Shown here in pieces: positions 48,794-58,927 of a stretch of DNA of 64,000 nt. The notes under the pieces are model-generated. The model saw only the letters and a program-made list of their open reading frames with translations. It did no database searches and was not told the DNA's origin. The position numbers were made by a program, and so were the translations under genes. Each line of letters begins with the position of its first letter. The first letter of the stretch is position 1. Source of the stretch: Trichococcus patagoniensis (GTDB lineage: Bacteria > Bacillota > Bacilli > Lactobacillales > Aerococcaceae); the NCBI RefSeq assembly GCF_003051085.1, contig NZ_QAOM01000003.1, forward strand, positions 1-64,000. The letters are read 5' to 3'.

Positions 48794-49744
48794 TTACTGG
48801 ATCACTTTTTTCAAAGCTGTCAAATTTTCTTGCATCACGCTCAGGTAATCTTTGCCCGCTTCTTGGTCTTCATCGGTTATCCCTTCAAGCGGACTCAGCA
48901 CTTCAAGGGAGGCGCCTGTTGCTTCAGCCAAGGTTTGCGCTGTTTTTGAGGATGCGCTGTCCGAGTAATAGACGGTAGTGATCTGATTGTCGATCATAAA
49001 TTGCTGCAGTTCAGCCAGTTTGGCAGGATTCGGTTCCGCATCGGATGACACATCGGATACGGCCACTTCAGTCAGTTCGTAGCGGCGGGCGATATATCCG
49101 AAAGCTGCGTGCTGGACGACGAATGTGCGGTTTTCGGCAGTTTCAAAGGCAGTCTGATAGGCTGAATCCAATTCCGCCAATTTTTCGTTAAAGGCGGCGG
49201 CATTTGCCTCATAACTCTCCTTGTTTTCTTCATCCGCCGTAATGACTCCGGCCAAAATAGCAGCCACTTGCTCTTGTGCATACACCGGATCCAACCAGAT
49301 ATGCGGATCGACACTGTGGGCGTCTTCGCCTTCTTCATCGTGCTCTTCTTCGGCAGCCTCATCCTCTTCCAACTCAAAAAGCGCGATATCTTCGGCAGCT
49401 TCGACAACGATCACGTCGCTCGATTCAATGGACTCCAACACGCTGGGTACCCACGTTTCCATTTCATCGCTGTTGTATACGAACACATCAGCGTCAGCAA
49501 TGGCCGCGATGTCCTGTGGCGTCGGCTCATAGCCATGCGATTCTTGTCCGGCATCCAACAAAACGGAAACTTCACCATTATCGCCTACCACATTTTTCGC
49601 AAAGTCATACATCGGATAGAAGGTCGTGACAACCTGTATCCCATCTTCAGAAACGGCTGATTCATCGCTTCCGCTCGTTCCGCAACCAACCAGAATAAGG
49701 GCTGCTGCAGACAGAATGCCTGTCAGTTTCAATCTATTTATCAT
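48794..49744 (-). CDS. znuA: Zinc-binding lipoprotein of the ABC transporter
   Basis: The 316-aa product is a cluster A-I substrate-binding lipoprotein: signal peptide with lipobox LVGC (Cys21), then TTFYPMYDFAKNVVGD. Metal-ligand regions are SHGYEPTPQD, DPHIWLDP, HAAFGY and the acidic site near YSDSAS. An acidic/His loop (EEEHDEEGEDAHS, about 133-145) precedes the second ligand; such loops are typical of zinc (ZnuA/AdcA) rather than manganese proteins. A Zur-like box overlaps the promoter region. Confidence 0.93.
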   Translation of the reverse strand: MINRLKLTGILSAAALILVGCGTSGSDESAVSEDGIQVVTTFYPMYDFAKNVVGDNGEVSVLLDAGQESHGYEPTPQDIAAIADADVFVYNSDEMETWVPSVLESIESSDVIVVEAAEDIALFELEEDEAAEEEHDEEGEDAHSVDPHIWLDPVYAQEQVAAILAGVITADEENKESYEANAAAFNEKLAELDSAYQTAFETAENRTFVVQHAAFGYIARRYELTEVAVSDVSSDAEPNPAKLAELQQFMIDNQITTVYYSDSASSKTAQTLAEATGASLEVLSPLEGITDEDQEAGKDYLSVMQENLTALKKVIQ

Positions 49745-49755
49745 AATTTATTATT

Positions 49756-49786
49756 CCTCCAAAACGTAATGATTACTGTTTAAGTC
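49756..49786 (-). promoter_or_regulatory. Zur-like operator upstream of the zinc operon
   Basis: GTAAT-G-ATTAC (49766-49776) is a perfect 11-nt palindrome. In the wider 21-nt frame AAACGTAATGATTACTGTTT it differs from the B. subtilis Zur box (AAATCGTAATnATTACGATTT) at about three positions. It is centred 27 bp before the znuA start. The site fits Fur-family Zur better than the AdcR/ZitR box (TTAAC-N2-GTTAA). Confidence 0.7.
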
Positions 49787-49850
49787 CCGATAGATACTTT
49801 ATCACAATTGGATGCAACGCGTCAACCATTCCGCTTCCATTTCACAAGTA

Positions 49851-49887
49851 AAAACCGCAAACACCCTTCAGGGGGATTCGCGGTTTT
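49851..49887 (-). terminator. ispE terminator
   Basis: AAAACCGC (49851-49858) pairs with GCGGTTTT (49880-49887), with an inner ACCC/GGGG helix. It lies just after the ispE stop. Confidence 0.75.
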
Positions 49888-49893
49888 GATTAA

Positions 49894-50754
49894 TCAATCT
49901 TCGTTGAGCAGTCGGACCATATAAACTTCTTCGCAGAATCCTCGCAGACTGTTATAGACTCTTTTGATGCGCGACGTGTTTCTGCTGAATCCGATGATGG
50001 TCGGGCCGCTGCCGCTCATCGTCACGCCATCAAGGCCGTACTTCTCCATCCGGTCCTTCAATTGGCGCAGTTCCGGATGCTTATTGAAGGTCACTTGTTC
50101 TAAAGCATTCCCAACGTTCTGACACATCCGCTCGTAATCGCCCTCCTCGATGGCTTGCGCTACAATGCGGGAAGTCGGCTTGTGCTGCAGTTGCTCGACA
50201 GCCAGCAGCCGAAAAATGGTTTTCGTCGAGACGCTCAGGCGCGGTTTCGCCAAAATCACCCAACAGGATGGCATCGGCCGCAGTTTGCGGACGATTTCCC
50301 CTCGGCCTGATACGAAGGCTGTGCCGCCCACTATGCTGTAGGGAACATCCGAGCCTACTTGGTTGCCGATCGCAATCAGCTCCTCAACAGAAAGCTGCAG
50401 ATCCCAAATCTTGTTCAGCGCGCGCAATGCCGCAGCCGCATCCGTGCTGCCGCCGCCCAATCCAGCAGCTACAGGGATTTTCTTGTCGATTTCGATTTTG
50501 ATCCCCTTCTTTATCCCGCAACGGTCTTTGAGAAGCTTCACTGCTTGATAGACATGATTTCGCGTGTCCACTGGCAAAAACACTTTGTTCGTGTAGATTC
50601 TGATTTCATCTTTTTCGAGAGGAGTAAACGTAAGATGGTCCGCGAGGTCGACTGAAGCCATCACCATTTCGAGTTCATGATAAAGGTCATCCCGCTTATA
50701 CAATACATCTAACGCCAAATTTATTTTTGCCGGTGCACGTTCAATCCATTCCAT
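49894..50754 (-). CDS. ispE: 4-diphosphocytidyl-2-C-methyl-D-erythritol kinase
   Basis: Phosphorylates CDP-ME in the MEP isoprenoid pathway. The 286-aa GHMP kinase has the first motif APAKINLALDV (about 7-17), the ATP loop PVAAGLGGGSTDAAAALRAL and GSGPTIIG in the C-terminal half. Many Lactobacillales use only the mevalonate pathway; an ispE here suggests either a complete MEP pathway or a retained remnant. The gene is intact and sits after veg, as in B. subtilis. Confidence 0.94.
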   Translation of the reverse strand: MEWIERAPAKINLALDVLYKRDDLYHELEMVMASVDLADHLTFTPLEKDEIRIYTNKVFLPVDTRNHVYQAVKLLKDRCGIKKGIKIEIDKKIPVAAGLGGGSTDAAAALRALNKIWDLQLSVEELIAIGNQVGSDVPYSIVGGTAFVSGRGEIVRKLRPMPSCWVILAKPRLSVSTKTIFRLLAVEQLQHKPTSRIVAQAIEEGDYERMCQNVGNALEQVTFNKHPELRQLKDRMEKYGLDGVTMSGSGPTIIGFSRNTSRIKRVYNSLRGFCEEVYMVRLLNED

Positions 50755-50995
50755 CGCTCCACACTCCTCTCCACTGTTCTTATACTTACAATACTAGCTT
50801 AAGCGTGCCGTTTTTAAAAGAAATATATGTCAATAAACAAGAATTACTTTCTGAATGATCATTCTCGCCTGAATCAGTGACCGGAACCGGTTTGTTCCCG
50901 TAATCTGTTCCACCTGCAGCAAGCAATTTTTTCCATAAAAAAAAACAGACATTTCGATGTCTGTTTGATTTATTTGGAATAAGTTCTTACATAAT
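50755..50995. other. Intergenic region between veg and ispE
   Basis: Holds the veg terminator (50943-50966) near its right end. B. subtilis has a spore protein gene (sspF) here; no comparable gene is visible. A 63-codon minus-strand frame at 50830-51021 runs through the veg terminator and is rejected. Confidence 0.6.
50931..50966 (-). terminator. veg terminator
   Basis: A perfect 10-bp stem (50943-50952 with 50957-50966) closed by a TTCG tetraloop, followed by a long T-run on the minus strand. Strong intrinsic terminator, 30 nt after the veg stop. Confidence 0.92.
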
Positions 50996-51253
50996 TTAAG
51001 CGTACAGGCATTTTTCTTCATCGTAAAATAAGATCTCTACAGCTTCGGTTAAAACATCTGCATAACTGTATGATACACGTTCAAATGCATTTTCGTTTTG
51101 GTCTAGATCAACCACAAATACAGCATGATACGTTTCACGTAAAATACCTTTTCGTTCTGTCTTGCGTTTGCGTCCTGCTTGCGCAGTCAGCATAACTTTC
51201 TGCCCTAAGTGACATTCCAGTTGTTCCTTAATCTGACTCAAATTATCCGGCAT
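50996..51253 (-). CDS. veg: Veg family protein
   Basis: An 85-aa protein matching Bacillus Veg (MPDNLSQIKEQLECHLGQKV, then TAQAGRKRKTERKGILRETY and a FERVSYSYADVLTEAVEI ending). Veg stimulates biofilm genes in B. subtilis through SinR; in Lactobacillales its role is unclear. The gene is monocistronic, with a good promoter (51277-51305) and a strong terminator, suggesting high expression. It sits between rsmA and ispE as in Bacillus. Confidence 0.95.
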   Translation of the reverse strand: MPDNLSQIKEQLECHLGQKVMLTAQAGRKRKTERKGILRETYHAVFVVDLDQNENAFERVSYSYADVLTEAVEILFYDEEKCLYA

Positions 51254-51276
51254 TCTGTTTCACCTCACTGATTCAC

Positions 51277-51305
51277 AGTATAACACAGATAAATTTAATT
51301 TACAA
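51277..51305 (-). promoter_or_regulatory. Sigma-A promoter of veg
   Basis: TTGTAA (51305-51300) and TATACT (51282-51277), 17-nt spacer, minus strand, 23 nt upstream of the ATG. The veg promoter is also very strong in B. subtilis. Confidence 0.75.
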
Positions 51306-51420
51306 GTATATCACAGAGGACGTATGCACGCAACTATGAAACGGATAATTTTCAAAGAAATCTTATCAATTTTTTTTACCTATTTTTAGTAAATTCCTTG
51401 AACGGAAAATTGCAGCTTAA

Positions 51421-51464
51421 AGGCCTCACCTTCCCATCGCAATGGGATCCGGAAGGTGAGGCCT
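51421..51464 (-). terminator. Hairpin downstream of rsmA
   Basis: A perfect 14-bp GC-rich stem (51421-51434 with 51451-51464) around a 16-nt loop, about 50 nt after the rsmA stop. The minus-strand tail after it is TTTAAGC, a weak U-tract. Probable terminator or 3'-stabilising hairpin. Confidence 0.6.
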
Positions 51465-51516
51465 CCGTACCGACGGTGCCCTTGGTTGCGAAAATAATAG
51501 GTTGTTTTTTGATAGA

Positions 51517-52416
51517 TTATTGAACGTCCAAATATTTGACCAAGGCATTCGCCAAGTCCGCAAATTGTTCGATACTCAGGGCTTCTCCCCGTTTTGAAGG
51601 CTCAATGCCAGCTTCTTCAAGTCCGGCTGTCAAAGCTGCCTTGATTTCTTCCGTTTTGCCGTAGCGGGATTGCAGATTGTTCCAGAGCGTTTTTCTGCGT
51701 TGATTGAAACCGGCGCGAACCAAATCAAAGAAGAACGCCTCATTCGTAACCTTGACTTTAGGTTCCGCTCTGCGCTGAAGCTTCAGGATTGCCGAATCGA
51801 CATTCGGTTGCGGCACAAAAACGGTTTTCGGAACGATGAAGGCAATCTCTGCTTCCGTATAGTAGTCGATTGCAATCGTCAATGAGCCGAATGCTTTCGT
51901 TCCAGGTTTGGCAGTCATACGCTGCGCGACTTCTTTCTGCATCATCATCACAAACGTGTCGATCGGCAAATCAGTCTCTATGAAATTCATGATGATTGGC
52001 GTCGTGATATAGTAAGGCAGATTCGCTGCCACCACTAATCGTTCGGCCGGTTCAAAATGCTCTTCGATGACTTGCGGAACATTTGCCTCCAGAATATCCT
52101 GAAAAATGATTTCGATATTATCGTATTCCGCAAGTTCCGTCTTCAGAATTGGCGCCAAACGTCTGTCCACTTCAAACGCCACTACTTTTTTGGCTTCTCT
52201 GGCAAGTCGTTCCGTCAAGGCTCCGATACCGGGCCCGATTTCGATGACATTGGTGTTTTCATCTATGCCGGCTGCAGCAACCATCTTCGTCAATATATTG
52301 GGGTCAACCAAAAAGTTTTGGCCCAGGCTTTTCTTCATGGTCAAATGGTATTTTTTTAAGATGGCGTTCGTTCTGCTCGGTGTTGCTATATCCTTATGGT
52401 ATTCTAATCCACTCAT
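51517..52416 (-). CDS. rsmA: 16S rRNA dimethyladenosine transferase RsmA (KsgA)
   Basis: Dimethylates two adjacent adenines in helix 45 of 16S rRNA; loss gives kasugamycin resistance. The 299-aa product has [18 protein letters not shown], the SAM-binding [13 protein letters not shown] and the catalytic [10 protein letters not shown] motif. Its ATG overlaps the rnmV stop by four bases (ATGA), so the tatD-rnmV-rsmA genes form a tightly coupled unit. Confidence 0.97.
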   Translation of the reverse strand: MSGLEYHKDIATPSRTNAILKKYHLTMKKSLGQNFLVDPNILTKMVAAAGIDENTNVIEIGPGIGALTERLAREAKKVVAFEVDRRLAPILKTELAEYDNIEIIFQDILEANVPQVIEEHFEPAERLVVAANLPYYITTPIIMNFIETDLPIDTFVMMMQKEVAQRMTAKPGTKAFGSLTIAIDYYTEAEIAFIVPKTVFVPQPNVDSAILKLQRRAEPKVKVTNEAFFFDLVRAGFNQRRKTLWNNLQSRYGKTEEIKAALTAGLEEAGIEPSKRGEALSIEQFADLANALVKYLDVQ

Positions 52417-53012
52417 TTATTTTCCTCCTCCTGCCGCAAAGCGGTCAGGCTATCCTTTTCATCCAGTTCTTTCAAAATGGCCGTCATCGCTGCGTTAACA
52501 GCTTCTTTTTCCAATTGGAACATGCGCAGGCGTTTCAACAACTGTTTCCCGTTCGTATGGCCGATCCCAAGAGCATCCCCCAGCAACTCCCGGTAACGGC
52601 CTGAGTCAGCATGACCGACCAAGTGCCATTCATCCAGGAATTTCCTGTCGATGTCGCTCGTTTCCGCTTGCCTTTGCGTGTAGATATTCTTCAGCGCTTC
52701 CCTGATGATTTCCGGAGAAGCATGCTCGATTCCGAGGCTTCCGCCTTTCGGGGATTGCGCGTCATCCTTACGCAAGAACGCATGCTTGACGCCGGGGATC
52801 CGTTCCACGATTGTTGCCCGGATCTTCCCGCCTGGATAATCAGGATCGGTGAAGACGATGACGCCACGTGTCGCTTGCGCATGGGCAATCAGCTGCAGTG
52901 TTTCTTCGTTGATTGCTGATCCGTTCGTTTCGATCGTATCAGCTTCCACCGCCAGCTTGATCCGTCTGGTATCGTCTTTTCCCTCGACCACTATAATCTC
53001 TTCTATTTTCAT
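52413..53012 (-). CDS. rnmV: Ribonuclease M5
   Basis: Matures 5S rRNA in Firmicutes. The 199-aa product has the N-terminal Toprim domain with the catalytic Glu in [11 protein letters not shown] (residue 11 region) and the [13 protein letters not shown] motif with two Asp. A C-terminal rRNA-binding domain follows. It overlaps tatD and rsmA by four bases each. Confidence 0.97.
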   Translation of the reverse strand: MKIEEIIVVEGKDDTRRIKLAVEADTIETNGSAINEETLQLIAHAQATRGVIVFTDPDYPGGKIRATIVERIPGVKHAFLRKDDAQSPKGGSLGIEHASPEIIREALKNIYTQRQAETSDIDRKFLDEWHLVGHADSGRYRELLGDALGIGHTNGKQLLKRLRMFQLEKEAVNAAMTAILKELDEKDSLTALRQEEENK

Positions 53013-53791
53013 CTGTCATCCAGCCCAAACAATGTATTTGCGTTTTTGGTTGTCTGCAGCGCAATCTGTTCGAATGTCTGGCCGCGTAATTCAGCAATCT
53101 TTTCGGCTACATAGCGCACATAGGCCGGCTCATTTCGTTTTCCGCGGAAAGGAACGGGGGCCAGATAAGGCGCATCCGTTTCGACGAGAAGTCTCTCGAT
53201 CGGCACAGCTTTGGCCACTTCATGGACTTCCGTCGCCTTTTTGAAGGTGACGACGCCGCTGATCGAAATGTGCATGCCCAAATCCAAAAACTTCCTCATG
53301 TAGTCCACATCACCGCTGAAGCTGTGCATGATGCCGCCTATGTCGCGCACATCCTCTTCCTTCAAAATGCGGTACGTGTCTTCGATGGCATCACGCATAT
53401 GGATGCTGATCGGCAGTTCCATTTCTTTTGCAATCGCGATTTGTCTTCTGAACACTTTCGCTTGGACGTCATGCGGCGCTGTGTCCCAGTGATAGTCCAG
53501 TCCCATCTCGCCCATGGCAACAACCTTTTTTTCTTCAAGCAATGCCATCAGGCTGTCTTCCACTGCCGCAGTATAGGTCGCTGCTTCTGTAGGGTGCCAG
53601 CCGATGATGCTGTAGATTTCAGGATATTTTGCGCTCAATTCGAGCGTTTTTTTTATGGTGTCCGCATCGAAGCCCACTACCGCGAATCTTCCGACACCGG
53701 CTTCATGGGCCCTTGCGATGGCAGCATCCACGTCATCCGCAAAAGCGTCCACATTCAGATGCGTGTGTGTATCAAATAATAGTTTATCCAT
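53009..53791 (-). CDS. tatD: TatD family metal-dependent DNase
   Basis: A TIM-barrel metal-dependent hydrolase. The 260-aa product has the first metal pair in DTHTHLN (about 7-13), GEMGLDYHW, the HMRDA and HSFSG ligand regions and LVETDAPYL near the end. TatD proteins are 3'-5' exonucleases or tRNA-related nucleases; the in vivo role here is not certain. Position between metS and rnmV matches B. subtilis yabD. Confidence 0.94.
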   Translation of the reverse strand: MDKLLFDTHTHLNVDAFADDVDAAIARAHEAGVGRFAVVGFDADTIKKTLELSAKYPEIYSIIGWHPTEAATYTAAVEDSLMALLEEKKVVAMGEMGLDYHWDTAPHDVQAKVFRRQIAIAKEMELPISIHMRDAIEDTYRILKEEDVRDIGGIMHSFSGDVDYMRKFLDLGMHISISGVVTFKKATEVHEVAKAVPIERLLVETDAPYLAPVPFRGKRNEPAYVRYVAEKIAELRGQTFEQIALQTTKNANTLFGLDDR

Positions 53792-53858
53792 AGATTCCTT
53801 TCCGGTTCCTGCGGGAAGGACGTTGCCTACCCTGATTCTTCTGCATTTAAAATGGACA

Positions 53859-53890
53859 AAGGAGTCCGGGACAACTGTCCCAGGCTCCTT
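53859..53890 (-). terminator. metS terminator
   Basis: AAGGAG...GGGACA pairs with TGTCCC...CTCCTT (53859-53873 with 53876-53890) with two or three mismatches near the middle. It lies 16 nt after the metS stop. The minus-strand tail is T-rich but mixed. Confidence 0.65.
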
Positions 53891-53905
53891 GAATCACAAA
53901 AACCT

Positions 53906-56107
<2,202 letters not shown>

Positions 56108-56113
56108 CCAGCG

Positions 56114-56881
56114 TCATTCAGCTTTTTCAGTATAGTTGTGGATCGCATCCCGTAAAAATGCAGTGGCCCCTTTGCCTGATGCTTTGTCGTAGTAAGCGGT
56201 GAACCTTTCGTCGTCGACATACATCTGGGCCAGTCCACGATGCGCTTCCGGGGAGTAGGTCGGCCATGTATAGCTCAGCCACTGTTTATGCAGCGCAGCA
56301 ACCGCCCGGGCTGGCTCTCCGCCGGCATCCCCCGTAGCCATCGCTTCCGTCAGCAGATCCTGCAAGCGCGCGGCTGTCGCCTGCATCTCGTCAAAATCCG
56401 CTTCGCTCATTCCTGCGAATTTCTTGTTCGAGGCCTCAATGGTCTTTTCGCCGTATTTTTCGCGGGTTTCCTGCCCGTAGCGAGCTTCGTTCTCGTCAAG
56501 CAGTTCCTTCTTCAAGCCTTCAAACTTTTCTTTGTCACTCATTTTTCTGCCTCCTCTTTTTTCGTCCAGCGTAGCATCCACCGTTTTGATCAGCAATTCG
56601 ATTTCTTTCATTTTCTCCAACAGCGCCTGTTTATGCGCGACCAACGAACGTTCCGCGTCATATGCCGGATCATCCATCGCTGATTTGATCTCATCAAGCG
56701 AAAAGGACAGTTGCTTGAAGAACAGGATCTGCTGCAGTCTGTCCACCTCCGCTTCACCGTAGATGCGATAGCCGGAGGAACTGGTGCGTTTGGGCTTCAG
56801 CAGGCCGATTTCATCATAGAAGCGCAGCGTCCTCGTGCTGACGCCGGCCAGCCGGCTCAATTTTTGAATCGTATATTCCAT
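56114..56881 (-). CDS. MerR-family regulator with TipAS ligand domain
   Basis: The 255-aa product has an N-terminal MerR winged helix (IQKLSRLAGVSTRTLRFYDE, then LLKPKRTSSSGYRIY), a dimerisation helix (about 78-120) and a C-terminal TipAS domain (about 120-250, with WLSYTWPTYSPEAHRGLAQM and YVDDERFTAYYD). TipAS proteins bind thiopeptides or other hydrophobic drugs and activate resistance genes and themselves. The promoter has the 19-bp spacer and palindrome expected of MerR activation, so autoregulation is likely. No obvious resistance gene lies next to it. Confidence 0.93.
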   Translation of the reverse strand: MEYTIQKLSRLAGVSTRTLRFYDEIGLLKPKRTSSSGYRIYGEAEVDRLQQILFFKQLSFSLDEIKSAMDDPAYDAERSLVAHKQALLEKMKEIELLIKTVDATLDEKRGGRKMSDKEKFEGLKKELLDENEARYGQETREKYGEKTIEASNKKFAGMSEADFDEMQATAARLQDLLTEAMATGDAGGEPARAVAALHKQWLSYTWPTYSPEAHRGLAQMYVDDERFTAYYDKASGKGATAFLRDAIHNYTEKAE

Positions 56882-56902
56882 CTTATCCCCTCCGTTGATT
56901 TC

Positions 56903-56933
56903 ATCTTACACCTTGACGCTGCGTCAAGGTCAA
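56903..56933 (-). promoter_or_regulatory. MerR-type promoter and operator
   Basis: TTGACC (56933-56928) and TAAGAT (56908-56903) are separated by 19 nt on the minus strand, the long spacer that MerR proteins compensate for. A palindrome CCTTGACG-CTG-CGTCAAGG (56911-56929) fills the spacer. It lies 22 nt upstream of the MerR-family start, predicting autoactivation. Confidence 0.85.
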
Positions 56934-56960
56934 CAGTGTCCCTTCATATACGCAAAAATC

Positions 56961-56987
56961 AAAAAAAGACAGCCCCGGAGGACTGTC
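56961..56987 (-). terminator. Terminator of the NlpC/P60 gene
   Basis: GACAGCCC (56968-56975) pairs with GGACTGTC (56980-56987), one G-U pair on the RNA, with a 4-nt loop and seven T on the minus strand. Confidence 0.88.
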
Positions 56988-57000
56988 GTGAATTTTTGGA

Positions 57001-58323
57001 TTATCTTGCAACACGTACGGCAAATGATGCGCCGGAAAGGTTGTAAGAAGAATAAGTAACTGTTTGGCCTGGTGCTGGAGCGTGGATGTATTGTCCGCCG
57101 CCTACCGAGATAGCCACGTGATAAGTCGCGCCTCTTGAACCCCAGAAAATCAAATCTCCCGCTTGTGCGGCTGATACAGCAATCTGTGTACCTGAGTTTT
57201 CTTGAGGAACTGTGTAGCCACCGATTTCGATGCCGTATGCTTCTCTGAAGACATAAGACGTGAAGCCCGAGCAGTCAAAACCTGATGGTGTTTTTCCGCC
57301 CCATACATAAGGAACGCCGATGTATTTCGCAGCAATGGAAACAACATCGCCTGTTGGTGCTGATAATGTCGGTGCAGTCACGACTGGCGCAGCCACAACG
57401 GGTGCGCTGACGACTGGTGCAGCGGCAACCGGAGCAGACACAACGGGTGCACTTTCAACAACCGGCGTGCTGACAACTGTTTGAGCAGGAGCTGCTGACT
57501 CGGAACTTGCAACTGTGCTTGGTGCAATGTCAACGGATGAAGCAGCAGATGAAGATTCTTCTGAACTTGCTTGCGCGACTGTTGCAGCTACACTAGCTGC
57601 GGCAGCTTCAGCGGCGGCAATGGAAGCAGCCTCTGCGGCAGCTCTTTGATCAGCTTCTTCTTTTTGCGCTAAGAACATTTCGCGGTCGGATTCAGCGGTT
57701 GCTTTTTCAGCAGCCAAAGCGGCAACTGCGCTTTCTTGTTCGATTCTCTTCACTTGCAGATCGCCTTTAAGTTGTTCCAACTCCATGGCCATTGCATTGA
57801 TTTCATTTAAGTTATCTTCAGTTTTATTTTTCTTGTCTTCAACAGCTTTTTGATCCGCAACTTGCTTCTCTACCAATTCTTTATTGGCGGAAACCATTTT
57901 GGATACAACATCGATGCGGGATACTAAATCTGTGAAAGATTCGGATGCTACGATAAAGTTCAAGTAGTTTTCGTTTGAACCGTTCACTTGAACAGATCTT
58001 GCTTGCTCATCCAGTTGCTCTTCGCGTTGCGCGATGACAACTTGCAATTCGGCAATATCTTCTTGTAAAGCAACAATCTCATCTTGCGTCTTTACGCGGT
58101 TTGCCAATAGAGTCTCTGCTCTCTGTTCGGCTGCATCAACTTCTGCAGTGATTGCAGACAAGTTTTTTGTTGCTGAGCTTTGTTTGCTGTCCAATTCAGA
58201 AATTTTAGTTTCTTGTTGTTGGATTTTTGTTAAGATTTCATCTGCTTGCGCTGTAAAAGGCGTTACTATACTTGTTGCAAGGATCGTACCTGCTAATACA
58301 ATAGCCACTAATTTCTTCTTCAA
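57001..58323 (-). CDS. Secreted NlpC/P60 peptidoglycan hydrolase, PcsB-like
   Basis: The 440-aa precursor starts with a Sec signal peptide (MKKKLVAIVLAGTILATSIV, cleavage near TAQA-DE). A long N-terminal coiled coil of PcsB type follows (about 28-225), then an Ala/Ser/Val/Pro-rich linker (about 225-330). The C-terminal NlpC/P60 endopeptidase has catalytic Cys351 (FDCSGF), His402 (TYHVAI) and polar residue His414 (YIHAPAP). I start at TTG 58323, eight bases after GGAGG; the frame opens at a GTG within that site. PcsB-like enzymes act at the division septum under FtsEX, and the WalR-like boxes upstream fit this. Confidence 0.92.
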   Translation of the reverse strand: MKKKLVAIVLAGTILATSIVTPFTAQADEILTKIQQQETKISELDSKQSSATKNLSAITAEVDAAEQRAETLLANRVKTQDEIVALQEDIAELQVVIAQREEQLDEQARSVQVNGSNENYLNFIVASESFTDLVSRIDVVSKMVSANKELVEKQVADQKAVEDKKNKTEDNLNEINAMAMELEQLKGDLQVKRIEQESAVAALAAEKATAESDREMFLAQKEEADQRAAAEAASIAAAEAAAASVAATVAQASSEESSSAASSVDIAPSTVASSESAAPAQTVVSTPVVESAPVVSAPVAAAPVVSAPVVAAPVVTAPTLSAPTGDVVSIAAKYIGVPYVWGGKTPSGFDCSGFTSYVFREAYGIEIGGYTVPQENSGTQIAVSAAQAGDLIFWGSRGATYHVAISVGGGQYIHAPAPGQTVTYSSYNLSGASFAVRVAR

Positions 58324-58463
58324 GTCTAATTCCTCCACTTACATTCGATTGTCGTCAGTTATAATTCTTATATATCTTTTAACTTTTTATAGTTTTTCTT
58401 AAGATTCATCAACATAATGAATCATAACATAGTTTATTTTCGTTTAACCCGGTTTCGACAAGT

Positions 58464-58491
58464 TGTAGCCTAACTGTAACATTCCTGTAAA
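58464..58491 (+). promoter_or_regulatory. Triple WalR (VicR)-like box
   Basis: TGTAGC-N5-TGTAAC-N5-TGTAAA: three half-sites at exact 11-bp steps. The right pair is a perfect match to the WalR consensus TGTWAH-N5-TGTWAH. It lies about 140 bp upstream of the NlpC/P60 start, in opposite orientation. WalR control of PcsB and other wall hydrolases is established in streptococci and Bacillus. Confidence 0.7.
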
Positions 58492-58552
58492 ACGAATCGC
58501 TTAATGTGCCCGAATCCGCGCCATCAGTAATATTTCATGCACCTTCCCCTTT

Positions 58553-58569
58553 TGTAACATTTCTGTAGC
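58553..58569 (+). promoter_or_regulatory. Second WalR-like box
   Basis: TGTAAC-N5-TGTAGC, one base from the WalR consensus, about 90 bp from the triple box and just upstream of the tyrS promoter -35. Confidence 0.45.
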
Positions 58570-58591
58570 ATTACTTTTTTTGTTGTCATGG

Positions 58592-58621
58592 TTGACATTT
58601 AAAGTTTTGCTGCGCTATACT
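58592..58621 (+). promoter_or_regulatory. Sigma-A promoter of tyrS
   Basis: Perfect TTGACA (58592-58597) and TATACT (58616-58621) with an 18-nt spacer, just upstream of the T-box leader. Confidence 0.8.
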
Positions 58622-58644
58622 TACGGCAATTAACCAATACAATA

Positions 58645-58894
58645 AAAAGCGATGAAAAAGACAGTAGAATCGGGATTTTGTCCTATAGAGAATCAGCGGT
58701 TGGTGGAAGCTGATGCAAGCCTGGATTCGAATTACACTTTTGAGCTTTCTTATGCGCATAAGCGGCCGGCATACGATACATGTCAGAGTGGCAAAGTCTT
58801 TCCGATTCGGGATGATTCTGCAAGCTGGGTGGTAACACGGTAACTATCGTCCCTGTTCAAACAAGAATTTTCTTGTCTGGACGGGGATTTTTTT
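58645..58894 (+). promoter_or_regulatory. T-box leader of tyrS (tyrosine-specific)
   Basis: The leader shows GGTTGGTGGAAGC in stem I and a TAC (Tyr) specifier in GAATTACAC. The T-box core TGGGTGGTAACACGG is at 58826-58840. Its UGGU bulge would pair with the ACCA end of uncharged tRNA-Tyr. An intrinsic terminator (58850-58867 with 58870-58887, then seven T) competes with the antiterminator. Uncharged tRNA-Tyr therefore turns on tyrS and the GNAT gene behind it. Confidence 0.92.
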
Positions 58895-58927
58895 GCATAT
58901 AAATTTATGAGAAAAGGAATGAAGCAC

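Larger units (their letters stand above)
58324..58927. other. Divergent regulatory region between NlpC/P60 gene and tyrS
   Basis: About 600 bases holding WalR-like boxes (58464-58491, 58553-58569), the tyrS promoter (58592-58621) and the tyrosine T-box leader with terminator (58645-58894). A 63-codon frame at 58652-58843 lies inside the T-box and is rejected. Confidence 0.8.

Noticed and set aside
58652-58843. 63-codon frame upstream of tyrS
   Set aside because: Lies wholly inside the T-box RNA, whose conserved elements explain the sequence.
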